64,000 nucleotides of DNA from Brevibacterium ihuae (lineage in GTDB: Bacteria > Actinomycetota > Actinomycetes > Actinomycetales > Brevibacteriaceae): assembly GCF_900184225.1 (NCBI RefSeq), contig NZ_FXWZ01000003.1:1677684-1741683 (forward strand), in the 5' to 3' direction. How positions within the stretch are numbered: position 1 is the stretch's first letter; each line of letters opens with the position of its first letter. Below are positions 26,482-34,765 of the stretch, in pieces. Position numbers and translations under genes: made by a program. Below the pieces are notes generated by a model. That model was not told the origin of the DNA, did not search any database, and was given only the letters and a program-made list of their open reading frames with translations.

Positions 26482-27267
26482 ATGAGTGCGGAGCAGGACC
26501 TCGTGGCCGGGGAGCAGGACCTCGGGGCCGGTGCGGCGGACGACCCGACGGGTACTGACGGGCTGGCCGCCGGGGCGACGGCAGGTGGGGAAGAGGGTGC
26601 TTCGGCGCGTTCGACGGCAGTCGCTCCGGCAGCCGGAGCGCCGGCAGGTGGGATGGCCGGAGTGCCGGAGAGCGGCGGCGGACCGGTCGTCGGCGAGGAC
26701 GGCCGGGCGCGCACCCCGTGGGCCTACGGGCACCCGCTCCTCCTCGACTACTACGACACCGAATGGGGCCTGCCGGTCACCACGGAATCGGGGATGTTCG
26801 AGCGCCTCAGCCTTGAGGGCTTCCAAGCGGGTCTGTCGTGGCTCACCATCCTCCGGAAGCGGCCGCGGTTCCGGGAGGTCTTCGCGGACTTCGATGTCGA
26901 TGCGGTCGCGGCCTTCGACGGGTCCGACGTCGACCGGCTGCTCGCCGACCCCGGCATCATCCGTCACCGCGGGAAGATCGAGGCGTGCATTCGCAACGCC
27001 CGCGCCGCGGTCGACCTGCGGGAGGACGGCGGGCTCGTCGCGTTCATCGAGGGCTTCGCCCCGGAGACCACCCCCGAGCCCCGGGCTCTCGCCGAGGTGC
27101 CGACCTCGAGCCCCGAATCGGTCGCGCTGTCGAAGGCGCTCAAGAAGCGCGGTTTCGGATTCGTCGGCCCGACGACGATGTACGCGCTCTTCGAAGCGGT
27201 GGGGATCGTCGACACTCACGTGCTCGGCTCGCACATGCGCGGAGCTTCGGGCCGGTGGCCGAGGTGA
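26482..27267 (+). CDS. DNA-3-methyladenine glycosylase I-like protein lacking usual zinc ligands
   Basis: Base-excision repair glycosylase of the Tag family, about 187 residues after a 75-residue Gly/Ala/Glu-rich leader. The catalytic Glu lies in LSLEGFQAGLSW, as in Tag. The zinc-binding Cys and His of E. coli Tag are replaced: RTPW instead of RCGW, and YYDTEWG instead of YHDNEWG. At the C-terminus only the His of DTHVLGSH remains and the following Cys is missing. It is therefore a zinc-less subgroup whose specificity may differ. The leaderless promoter at 26469 sets the start. Confidence 0.85.
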   Translation: MSAEQDLVAGEQDLGAGAADDPTGTDGLAAGATAGGEEGASARSTAVAPAAGAPAGGMAGVPESGGGPVVGEDGRARTPWAYGHPLLLDYYDTEWGLPVTTESGMFERLSLEGFQAGLSWLTILRKRPRFREVFADFDVDAVAAFDGSDVDRLLADPGIIRHRGKIEACIRNARAAVDLREDGGLVAFIEGFAPETTPEPRALAEVPTSSPESVALSKALKKRGFGFVGPTTMYALFEAVGIVDTHVLGSHMRGASGRWPR

Positions 27268-27364
27268 CGGGGTTGACCGGAGGGCGACCGAGGGCGGCCC
27301 CGGCGTCGTCCGGCTCGGGGTGCGAGCCGGACGACGCCGGGGATCATCCGGGGCGGTGCGCGAG

Positions 27365-27856
27365 GTGAATGGCGAAGTGAATGACGTGAATATCGTCGTG
27401 TTCGCGCTCGTCGTCGTGCATCCGGACGGAAAGCACCTCCTGATGGTGCGGAAGGCGGGAACGACGTCGTTCATGCTGCCCGGCGGCAAGCCGGAACCGG
27501 GAGAGTCCGGGACCGACACGATCATCCGCGAGATCGCCGAGGAGCTCGGACTCGTCATCGAGCACGCGGACCTCGAGGAGCTCGGCACCTGGACCGCGCG
27601 GGCGGCGAACGAATCGGGCTTCACCGTGACCGGAACGGTGTTCCTCCATGCGGGGGTTCCGCGCGGGCTCGACGTCGGATCGCCGCAGGTGGCCGAGGAG
27701 ATCGACGCGGCCGGCTGGTTCCCGTGGGACGACCTGCCGGCGGACACGGATGAGCGGCAGTTCGCCCCGCTCACCCGGGATCGCGTCATCCCGCATCTGC
27801 GCACGAGGCTGGGCGAGCAGCGGGGCGGTACCGGTGACTGGTCCGCCCGCCGGTGA
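27365..27856 (+). CDS. NUDIX hydrolase
   Basis: Hydrolyses a nucleoside diphosphate linked to another group. The complete NUDIX box GX5EX7REXXEEXG is present in GGKPEPGESGT and IIREIAEELGL (about residues 38-62). Substrate-side strand FALVVVHPDGKHLLMVRKAG precedes it. Three in-frame GTG starts lie at 27365, 27377 and 27386, none with a convincing ribosome site; the longest is given (163 residues), and 27386 would begin right at the first strand. It lies about 100 bp after the Tag-like gene. Its substrate is not predictable. Confidence 0.85.
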   Translation: MNGEVNDVNIVVFALVVVHPDGKHLLMVRKAGTTSFMLPGGKPEPGESGTDTIIREIAEELGLVIEHADLEELGTWTARAANESGFTVTGTVFLHAGVPRGLDVGSPQVAEEIDAAGWFPWDDLPADTDERQFAPLTRDRVIPHLRTRLGEQRGGTGDWSARR

Positions 27857-27912
27857 TCGACCGGGCGCGCCAGAACCCTGCCGAGGGAGCAGGAGCTCGT
27901 GGAACGGGCAGC

Positions 27913-29295
27913 CTACTTCGCGTCGGACCAGGCGTAGAGCGCGCGGTAGATCTCCTGCGGAGAGCACCCGGTGCTGTCGGCCAGTTCGGTGATGACGGCG
28001 AGGTAGTCGCGGTACTCGATCCTGGCGGGGTTCTCCGAGCTCAGGTGGCCGGCGGCGTGCAGTGCGCTCACCGCGCGGGCGTCGAGGATCGCGAAGCGAT
28101 CGGGGTACACCGCGGAGAGCAGCGAGCTCGCGAGCGGCACCCCCACTCCGTCGAGGGTGCGGAGGATATCCACGCGGAACCGGTCCGGGGTGTCCGAATC
28201 GATCGCGATCTCGGTGATGAACGCGACGTCGTCCTTGGGGTGGAGCTCGAGGCGGTTGAGGACCGCGAGGCCCTTCCACTCGCCGACCCGGAGGAAGCTC
28301 TTGCGCTTCGTCTTCCCCTTCTTGCGGGCCTTGGGGCCGTCCTTGGTCAGGACGCGCTTCTCGAGGTCGGTGACCTCGTAGCGCGGTGCATAGGTCTCGA
28401 CGAAGGTCCGGTCGATGACCGGGGAAGTCCGGGATGCCGGGGCCGCCGCGGTCGATGACTGCGGCGAGGCCGCCGATGAGGACGGCGACGTTTCTTCCGT
28501 CTTCACCGACTGCGCTGAGGTGGTCGACGGCGCAGCTGTCGACTCCGGTGCGGAGGTCTTCGCGGGGGACGACTGCGGGGTGTCGGTCTTCTCCGCGGCG
28601 GGTGACTTCTCCGCCGTCTTCTCAGCGGTCTTCTCTGCCGCCGGCGCGGATGTCTGAGACGGAGTCGTCGTGGCGTCGGCCGCCTTCGACGCCGCAGTCT
28701 TCGCGTCGCTCGCCTTCGCTGGCGTCGTCGTCCCCGACTTCTGCGCGGCTGCTGTCTTCGCCCCGCCCGACGCCTGCGCAGTCGTCGTCTTCGCAGATGG
28801 CGCCTTCGCAGATGAGGTGGACTTCTTCGCGGACGATAGATCCGTGGCCGCCTCAGCCGTCTTCTTGGCGTCGGACTTCTTCGCGGCCTGTGCCTTCGCA
28901 GTGTCCTTCTTCGCAGCCGTGGCCTTTGCGCTCGTCTTCTTCGCGTCAGCGGTCTTCGGGCTCGACTTCTTCGCTCCGGCCTTCGTAGCGTCCTTCTTCG
29001 CCGACGTCTTCGAGGACGACGTCTTCGTCTTCGACGACGAGCCCGCCTTCGCCGATGAGCCGGCCTTCATCGACGTGGCCGCCTTTGCGGTGGACTCCTT
29101 GGTGCCGGACTTCTTCGCAGGTGCCGTCTTCGCGGACTTCTTCCCAGCGTTCTTCTTCGCTGTGGTCGCAGCGGCCGAACCCTTCGCTGGTACGCCTCCG
29201 GATCCGGCTTTCGCTGACGACGAGCGCTTCGCCTTCGACGACTTCGTGGGAGCATTCGTGGTCGACGTCTTCGATGACGCGGATTCTTCAGCCAT
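27913..29295 (-). CDS. Lysine-rich histone H1-like tail fused to a helix-hairpin-helix-like domain
   Basis: 460 residues. The first ~295 are disordered and almost only Lys, Ala, Ser and Thr with runs such as TSAKKDATKAGAKKSSPKT, resembling histone H1/HupB-type DNA-coating tails. The tail turns acidic/Ser-rich toward its end. Residues ~300-460 form a separate compact domain containing LDGVGVPLASSLLSAVYPD. That segment has the shape of the HhH motif of DNA glycosylases (L-x-GVG), followed by ILDARAV, where GPD enzymes carry their key Asp. I do not recognise the exact family. A nucleoid or DNA-repair role is inferred. ATG 29295 follows a leaderless-type TAGACT. Confidence 0.75.
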   Translation of the reverse strand: MAEESASSKTSTTNAPTKSSKAKRSSSAKAGSGGVPAKGSAAATTAKKNAGKKSAKTAPAKKSGTKESTAKAATSMKAGSSAKAGSSSKTKTSSSKTSAKKDATKAGAKKSSPKTADAKKTSAKATAAKKDTAKAQAAKKSDAKKTAEAATDLSSAKKSTSSAKAPSAKTTTAQASGGAKTAAAQKSGTTTPAKASDAKTAASKAADATTTPSQTSAPAAEKTAEKTAEKSPAAEKTDTPQSSPAKTSAPESTAAPSTTSAQSVKTEETSPSSSAASPQSSTAAAPASRTSPVIDRTFVETYAPRYEVTDLEKRVLTKDGPKARKKGKTKRKSFLRVGEWKGLAVLNRLELHPKDDVAFITEIAIDSDTPDRFRVDILRTLDGVGVPLASSLLSAVYPDRFAILDARAVSALHAAGHLSSENPARIEYRDYLAVITELADSTGCSPQEIYRALYAWSDAK

Positions 29296-29301
29296 GGATC
29301 A

Positions 29302-29307
29302 AGTCTA
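29302..29307 (-). promoter_or_regulatory. -10 box of a leaderless-type promoter
   Basis: TAGACT on the minus strand ends six bases before ATG 29295 of the lysine-rich protein; no ribosome site is present. Confidence 0.5.
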
Positions 29308-29349
29308 CTCGCGCGTCACCTCGGGTGAAGGGGCTCGTGGCGGTGCGAG

Positions 29350-29580
29350 TCAGATGATCCCGAATGCTGATGCCACGGCGGAAGTTGTGAGGACGAGGCC
29401 GCCGAGGAGGCTCACGATGAGGAAGGTCCTGACCCCGCGTCGTCCGGGTGCATCCTGGCGAGTGCGCCGGGGTGCGACGCTCGCCGGGGTGGGCACGGCC
29501 GAGGACCGGGGGATGACGGGGATCCCGTAGAGATCGCGGGGGATGTCGCCGGGGGATGCGGAGTGCTGGAAGCGCTGCAC
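29350..29580 (-). CDS. Small single-pass membrane protein, unknown function
   Basis: 76 residues starting at GTG 29580, which has an excellent GAAGGAG ribosome site five bases upstream. The first ~47 residues are polar and Pro/Arg-rich (cytosolic). One hydrophobic segment, FLIVSLLGGLVLTTSAVASA, ends the protein. No family recognised. It lies 42 bp upstream of the histone-like gene on the same strand, which has its own promoter. Confidence 0.6.
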   Translation of the reverse strand: MQRFQHSASPGDIPRDLYGIPVIPRSSAVPTPASVAPRRTRQDAPGRRGVRTFLIVSLLGGLVLTTSAVASAFGII

Positions 29581-29725
29581 AGGAACTCCTTCAGGGTGCG
29601 TTCTGATGCTGCACACCAGTCAAGTCCTCAACCGTGCATCCCGCGTGGCGGAGTTGTACCGGTTCCGACACATCGCCCTGGCGTCGAGCGGTCAGTTCTG
29701 GTTCGCATGCCCGGTCGGGGGTCCG

Positions 29726-29829
29726 GTCGAGTGGTCACTTCTGGTCGAGAAGGACGTCGAGTGGTCAGCTTCGGTCGAAATCCGAGCAGAAATCGACCGA
29801 AACTGACCACTCGCGACGTCAACTGACCA
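29726..29829. repeat. Inverted repeat built from CGAGTGGTCA units
   Basis: 29753-29778 pairs with 29793-29820 over about 26 bases (one mismatch and a 2-base bulge). Outer copies of the same CGAGTGGTCA core at 29726 and 29820 give four cores in 100 bp, two in each orientation. No gene is present. Confidence 0.75.
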
Positions 29830-30300
29830 CTCGATCCGTTTGGCGTCTCGACCCCGCCCGGCTGTACGGCCGTGGCTGACCATCCGACCCGTTTGGCCTC
29901 TCGAGCTGCACGGCTTCGGCCGACCCCTCGATCCTGGCTGGCCTCTCGAACCTGGCTGACTACTCGAAGCTTGGCTGACGATTCGGGCCTGACTGACAGC
30001 CCGAGCCCGGCTGATCACTCGAACCTGGCTTGCCTTTCGAGCCCAGCAGACAACCCTGGCCCGGCTGACGACTCGAGCGTGGCTCGCTTTTCGAGCCCGA
30101 CTGACGACTCGACCGTGGGTGACCGCTCGAACCTGCCCGGCTGCACGGCTTCAGCTGACGACTCGAGCTCGGCTGACTGCTCGAGCGTGGCGGACCGCCC
30201 GACCCGGCTGACGACTCGAACCCGCCCGACCACCCGAACCCGCTGACCACCCGAACCCGCTGACCACTCGAGCCCGAGGACAACCCGATCGCCCAGAACC
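29830..30300. repeat. Degenerate tandem repeats filling a gene-free gap
   Basis: About 470 bp of imperfect 12-20-base units of the type ACTCGAACCTGGCTG / CTGACGACTCGAGC, sharing the GACNACTCGA core of the inverted repeat beside it. Long open frames here have only repeat-derived composition and are not genes. From 29581 to 30335 I see no coding region. Confidence 0.75.
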
Positions 30301-30335
30301 CGCATCCCGGGAAGAGAGCGAGAAGGCGCCGCCTC

Positions 30336-31343
30336 TCAGCTCGGGCGGGTGTCGGGGGAGACCGTCTTCTTCGGATCGGTGACCGCGAGGTGTCCGACGA
30401 CCTCGTCGATACGGGAGAGCACCTCGGGCTCGAGCTTCACCCCGGCGGCACCGACGTTGTCGATAACCTGCTCGGGCTTCGATGCGCCCACGAGAGCGCT
30501 GGCGACGTTGTCGTTCGCCAGCACCCAGGCGACGGCGAGCTGCGCCATCGACAGACCGAGGTCGCTGGCGATCGGCTTGAGCTCCTCGACCCCGGCGAGC
30601 ACCTCGTCGGTGAGGTAGCGCTTGATCGTCTCCGCGCCGCCGCCCTTCTCGTCGGTCGCCCGTGATCCGGCGGGCAGCTCCGCGCCGGCGGCGTACTTGC
30701 CGGTGAGCACGCCCTGCGCGATCGGCGACCACACGATCTGGGAGATGCCGAGCTCCTCGCAGGCGGGGATGACCTCGGCCTCGATGACGCGCCACAGCAT
30801 GTTGTACTGCGGCTGCGAGGAGATCAGCTGCACGCCGAGGTCCTTCGCCAGCGCGTGGCCGGCGCGGATCTGGTCCGCCGTCCACTCGCTCACCCCGATG
30901 TAGAGGGCCTTGCCCTGCCGGACCACGTCGGCGAAGGCCTGCATGGTCTCCTCGAGCGGGGTCTCGTAGTCGAAGCGGTGCGCCTGGTAGAGGTCGACGT
31001 AGTCGGTGCCCAGCCGCCTGAGCGAGCCGTTGATCGACTCGAGGATGTGCTTGCGCGACAGGCCGGAGTCGTTGTGGCCGCGCGGCCCGGTGGGCCAGTA
31101 GACCTTGGTGAAGATCTCCAGGGACTCGCGCCGCTGCCCGGCGAGCGCGTCGCCGAGCACCTGCTCGGCGCGGGTGTTGGCGTAGACGTCGGCGGTGTCG
31201 AAGGTGGTGATGCCGGCGTCGAGCGCGGCGTGCACGCACTGCGTGGCGATGTCGTTCTCCACCTGGGAGCCGTGGGTGAGCCAGTTGCCGTAGGTGATCT
31301 CCGAGATCTTGAGACCGCTGTTGCCGAGATACCGGAATTCCAT
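30336..31343 (-). CDS. Aldo/keto reductase (voltage-gated K-channel beta-subunit-like)
   Basis: NADPH-dependent (beta/alpha)8 oxidoreductase, 335 residues from ATG 31343, five bases after GGAGG. The catalytic tetrad is complete: Asp and Tyr in FDTADVYANTRAE (about 50-60), Lys in FTKVYW (about 87) and His in DLYQAHRFDYETP (about 120). The sequence IGVSEW and QPQYNMLWR place it in the YghZ/Kv-beta-like AKR group acting on small carbonyls. Monocistronic, with repeat DNA behind it. Confidence 0.9.
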   Translation of the reverse strand: MEFRYLGNSGLKISEITYGNWLTHGSQVENDIATQCVHAALDAGITTFDTADVYANTRAEQVLGDALAGQRRESLEIFTKVYWPTGPRGHNDSGLSRKHILESINGSLRRLGTDYVDLYQAHRFDYETPLEETMQAFADVVRQGKALYIGVSEWTADQIRAGHALAKDLGVQLISSQPQYNMLWRVIEAEVIPACEELGISQIVWSPIAQGVLTGKYAAGAELPAGSRATDEKGGGAETIKRYLTDEVLAGVEELKPIASDLGLSMAQLAVAWVLANDNVASALVGASKPEQVIDNVGAAGVKLEPEVLSRIDEVVGHLAVTDPKKTVSPDTRPS

Positions 31344-31593
31344 GTGTTCCTCCTGCTGGTGAGGGTGGGTGCTCACGGGTGCGCGAGCGCATGCGTGCCA
31401 TGTGCGAGCCTACCGAGGCGACGGCACCGCGGAAAGGGTGCCGGGCCTCAGCCGTGGTCGGGGCGCTGGGCCAGAGTGACGCCGGTGCCGGTCCGGAATC
31501 CGGGGAAGAGTCCGGTCAGCGGCGGTGCCGTTCGGCCTCGGGCAGGCTCGCGCGCCATTCACCTCGGCGACTGCTGCCGGTCATCGCCGCTCG

Positions 31594-31599
31594 TATACT
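31594..31599 (+). promoter_or_regulatory. -10 box of a leaderless-type promoter
   Basis: TATACT, one mismatch from consensus, ends eight bases before GTG 31608. There is no ribosome site, so this decides the start of the hypothetical gene. Confidence 0.6.
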
Positions 31600-31607
31600 C
31601 GCTCACT

Positions 31608-32225
31608 GTGAACACCTCGCAGACCCTCACCCCGCAGACCACGCTCGAGGCGACGAGCGTGCGCCGGCCCGAGGTGCAGGCGCAGTACCAGCACGACGTG
31701 CTCGAGGAGAAGGCGATCTTCCCCGAGCGGCGCCCCTGCGCGATGGGGAAGATGATCCGCAAGGCGCGTGACGCCGGTCTCACCGATCCGAGCGAGCCGA
31801 TCCTCGGCGAGAACATCTACCCTTACGCGCACTTCGCCGACCAGGAGGTCCTCCGCCACCAGCTCCTCACCCCGAGCTACCACGTGCCCGACATCGACGA
31901 CCTCCGCGAGATCGACCCGGTGGCGTGGGAGAAGTTCTACCTCGAGCAGGGCGCGCTGCGCCGGGCTGGGCGCGCAATCTTCATCCACGGCCTGGGATCC
32001 TCGGCGATGTCGGTCGCCGCCCACGTGCACGCCCACGTGTTCACGCTGGGCGCGAAGATCTCCGTCTTCGACTACGACCAGGAGGAGCAACGGGTGCGGA
32101 TCCGCGCCGGCGACTGCTGGCTCGTCGACACCGAATCGGGAGAGCCGCTGCCTGCGCCCGAGCCCTGGGAGCCGGAGGCCAGCGTGTGCGACCACGTCTA
32201 CCAGGACCGATTCGGCTGGGCCTGA
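31608..32225 (+). CDS. Conserved-looking hypothetical protein
   Basis: 205 residues from GTG 31608. Codon use is fully typical of this genome, and a leaderless promoter precedes it. The protein is soluble and polar. It contains HVHAHVFTLGAKISVFDYDQ and a C-terminal acidic, Pro-rich end (EPLPAPEPWEPEASVCD). A Tyr/His-rich stretch PYAHFADQEVLRHQLLTPSY lies near residue 72. I do not recognise the family and see no catalytic motif. Neighbours (an AKR and formate-THF ligase) give no clear hint. Confidence 0.7.
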   Translation: MNTSQTLTPQTTLEATSVRRPEVQAQYQHDVLEEKAIFPERRPCAMGKMIRKARDAGLTDPSEPILGENIYPYAHFADQEVLRHQLLTPSYHVPDIDDLREIDPVAWEKFYLEQGALRRAGRAIFIHGLGSSAMSVAAHVHAHVFTLGAKISVFDYDQEEQRVRIRAGDCWLVDTESGEPLPAPEPWEPEASVCDHVYQDRFGWA

Positions 32226-32415
32226 ACCGCGCTCCGTCCGAGGCGCCCCGCGTGAGCTGAGACGTGCCGTGCCGCCGTCGGTGCCCGCGGTCGAGCCGGG
32301 TGGAGGGGAGGCGTCCGAGACTGTGCCCGTCGCCGGAGCGCTGTGGCCGGGCTGGCCGGGAAGCACTCTGCGAAACGAGCGCATCGCTCATCTGTGTTCG
32401 ATGGGGTGGTCCGGG

Positions 32416-32421
32416 CATACT
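32416..32421 (+). promoter_or_regulatory. -10 box of a leaderless-type promoter
   Basis: CATACT ends six bases before ATG 32428 of formate-THF ligase; no ribosome site intervenes. The first base departs from TANNNT, so support is moderate. Confidence 0.4.
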
Positions 32422-32427
32422 GGGCTC

Positions 32428-34155
32428 ATGTCGACTGATATCGAGATCGCGTCCCGCGCCGAGCTCAAGCCGATCGGTGAGATCGCCGCGTCGATCGGGC
32501 TGAGCTATGAGGACATCGTGCCCCATGGTCACCACGCGGCGAAGCTGCCGCTGGGCGTGCTCGCGACCGGGGCCGAGGCGGTCGCCGCACCCGGCAGGCT
32601 CGTCCTCGTCACCGCGATGAGCCCGACGCCTGCCGGTGAGGGCAAGACGACGACGAGCATCGGGCTTGCCGATGCGTTCGGACACCTTGCGCGCGAGGAG
32701 AACTGGCCGGCGGTCGAGGGCAAGGCGCCCGCAGTGCTCGCGCTGCGCGAACCGAGCCTCGGCCCGGTGTTCGGGATGAAGGGCGGGGCGGCCGGCGGCG
32801 GCTGGGCGCAGGTGCTGCCGATGGAGGACATCAACCTCCACTTCACGGGTGATTTCGCCGCGATCGCGCTCGCGAACAATCTTGCGTGCACCATGCTCGA
32901 CAACCACATGCACTTCGGCAATGAGCTCGACATCGACCCGCGCCGGATCCTCATCCGCCGGGTGGTCGATCTCAACGACCGCTCGCTGCGCCAGGTCGCG
33001 ATCGGGCTCGGCGGTTACAACGGCGGGATCCCGCGTGAGGATGCCTTCGACATCGTCGTCGCGAGCGAGGTCATGGCGATCTTCTGCCTGGCGACCTCGC
33101 TCGACGACCTCAAGGAGCGCCTGGGCCGCATCGTCGTCGCCCGGACCCGTGCGAAGAAGGCCGTCACCGTCGACGACCTCGGCGCGGCCGGGGCGATGAC
33201 CGCTCTGCTGCGCAACGCGCTGCGGCCCAACCTCGTGCAGACGATCGAGCACACGCCCGCCTTCATCCACGGCGGACCCTTCGCGAACATCGCCCATGGC
33301 TGCAACAGCGTGCTCGCCACGGCCGCCGCTCGCCGGTTCGGCCACTGGGCGGTCACCGAGGCCGGGTTCGGCGCGGACCTCGGCGCGGAGAAGTTCCTCG
33401 ACATCACCATGCGGGCGATGGACTCGTGGCCGGACGCGGCTGTGCTCGTGGCGACCGTGCGCGCTCTCAAGTACCACGGAGGGGTGGCGCGCGCCGACCT
33501 CGAGCGCGAGGATCTGACCGCGCTGGAGGCGGGCATGCCGAACCTCCGTCAGCACGTGAAGAACCTGCGCGAGGTGTTCGGCGTACCCACCGTGGTGAGC
33601 ATCAACCGCTTCCCCAGCGACACCGATGCCGAGATCGACCGGCTCATCGAGCTGCTCGCCGCCGAGGGGGTCGCGGCAGTGCCGGCGACGCACTGGGCCG
33701 ACGGCGGCGCGGGCGCGGTCGACCTGGCGCGAGCCGTCATGGGCGCCGTCGATGCGGCCGACTCGGAAGGCGCTCCGGCCGAGCCCCGGTACGCCTACGA
33801 CCTCGACGGTTCGCTCGCGGAGAAGATCGAGTCGATCGCGGTTCGCACCTACGGTGCCGCCGGCATCGACATCCCGGCCGCCGTGCAGCGGAAGCTCGAC
33901 ATGTTCGCCGAGGAGGGATTCGGGGGTCTTCCCGTGTGCATCGCGAAGACCCAGTACTCCTTCTCGACCGAGGCTGCGCGGCTCGGCGCACCGACCGGGC
34001 ACATCCTCACCGTCCGCGATGTCCGGCTGTCGGCCGGAGCGGGATTCGTCGTCGTCATCTGCGGCGAGATCATGACGATGCCGGGTCTGCCGCGCAGCCC
34101 TGCGGCGCTGCGGATCGATGTGGACGACGACGGACGGATCACCGGGCTGTTCTGA
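32428..34155 (+). CDS. fhs: Formate--tetrahydrofolate ligase
   Basis: ATP-dependent synthesis of 10-formyl-THF from formate, in cytosolic one-carbon metabolism. The 575-residue length is close to the usual 555-560. The nucleotide P-loop is SPTPAGEGKTTTSIGLADA (about residue 65). FTGDFAAIALANNL, DNHMHFGNELDIDPRRI, HGGPFANIAHGCNS and EAGFGADLGAEKF are family signatures. No partner folD is nearby. The stop codon lies at the beginning of a 23-bp tandem repeat. Confidence 0.96.
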   Translation: MSTDIEIASRAELKPIGEIAASIGLSYEDIVPHGHHAAKLPLGVLATGAEAVAAPGRLVLVTAMSPTPAGEGKTTTSIGLADAFGHLAREENWPAVEGKAPAVLALREPSLGPVFGMKGGAAGGGWAQVLPMEDINLHFTGDFAAIALANNLACTMLDNHMHFGNELDIDPRRILIRRVVDLNDRSLRQVAIGLGGYNGGIPREDAFDIVVASEVMAIFCLATSLDDLKERLGRIVVARTRAKKAVTVDDLGAAGAMTALLRNALRPNLVQTIEHTPAFIHGGPFANIAHGCNSVLATAAARRFGHWAVTEAGFGADLGAEKFLDITMRAMDSWPDAAVLVATVRALKYHGGVARADLEREDLTALEAGMPNLRQHVKNLREVFGVPTVVSINRFPSDTDAEIDRLIELLAAEGVAAVPATHWADGGAGAVDLARAVMGAVDAADSEGAPAEPRYAYDLDGSLAEKIESIAVRTYGAAGIDIPAAVQRKLDMFAEEGFGGLPVCIAKTQYSFSTEAARLGAPTGHILTVRDVRLSAGAGFVVVICGEIMTMPGLPRSPAALRIDVDDDGRITGLF

Positions 34156-34230
34156 GGCGGGGAGCAGCAGTGCTCTGAGGCAGGGATCAGCAGCGTTCTG
34201 AGGCAGGGAACGGCAGTGGCGTGAGGCGGG
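34154..34230. repeat. 23-bp tandem repeat starting in the fhs stop codon
   Basis: Units beginning GAGGC start at 34154, 34177, 34200 and 34223, a strict 23-bp period, the last one partial. The first unit includes two bases of the fhs stop codon; the last runs into the leader of the next small gene. Confidence 0.85.
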
Positions 34231-34244
34231 AAACGATCGTGCCC

Positions 34245-34532
34245 ATGAACGGTCGGCGGCGCTCTCCTCTCGGGTGCATCCTCGGGTGCAGCGGTCTGGC
34301 GGTCGCGGTCATCGTGGCGCTCGTCGCCGCCGCAATCGTCTGGTTCGTAGTTTCGGGACGTACCGGCGTCACCGAACCGGGTGACGAACCCCCAGGCGAT
34401 TCGATGCCGTGGGACTCGGACGATGAGGACGATCCCGGCTCCGGTGACGAGGACGATCCCGGCTCCGGCAATGAGGACGACACCGACGACGGTGGCGAGA
34501 ACGAGATGCTCGGAGACGACTCCGACGACTGA
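34245..34532 (+). CDS. Small membrane protein with acidic C-terminal tail
   Basis: 95 residues from ATG 34245 (GTG 34221 is possible but lies in repeat DNA). A basic start (MNGRRRS) is followed by one membrane helix, LAVAVIVALVAAAIVWFVV, and then an outside tail of almost only Asp, Glu, Gly and Ser with a duplicated DEDDPGSG. The orientation (basic in, acid out) suits a cell-envelope anchored protein. The tail resembles a repeat expansion. Function unknown; coding status moderate. Confidence 0.5.
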   Translation: MNGRRRSPLGCILGCSGLAVAVIVALVAAAIVWFVVSGRTGVTEPGDEPPGDSMPWDSDDEDDPGSGDEDDPGSGNEDDTDDGGENEMLGDDSDD

Positions 34533-34633
34533 GCGACGGATCGAGATCAGGATTCTGGGGCGTGCCCCGGACCGGATACCCGAAGGGCTCAACTCGAGAT
34601 CAAGATCCAGGGCGTTCCCCGGACCGAGCGCTC

Positions 34634-34765
34634 TCACCCCGGACAAGGCGCTCGAAATCGTCACCCCGGATCGGCGCCGAATACGGTCACACCGGACAAA
34701 GCACCCAATACGGTCACACCGGCCAAGGCGCTTGAAAAGGTCACCCCGGGCCGGCGTCGGCGTCG
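34634..34765. repeat. 27-bp tandem repeat running into the DUF222 gene stop codon
   Basis: Units beginning TCAC(A/C)CCGG start at 34634, 34661, 34687, 34714 and 34741 (periods 27, 26, 27, 27). The last unit begins with TCA, the minus-strand stop codon of the DUF222/HNH gene, so the gene's final codons lie in the array. Confidence 0.85.

Noticed and set aside
29872..30246. 124-codon plus-strand frame
   Set aside because: Consists only of degenerate repeat units; no codon bias or ribosome site.
34154..34765. CRISPR array
   Set aside because: The 23- and 27-bp arrays are contiguous minisatellites without unique spacers, and there are no cas genes.
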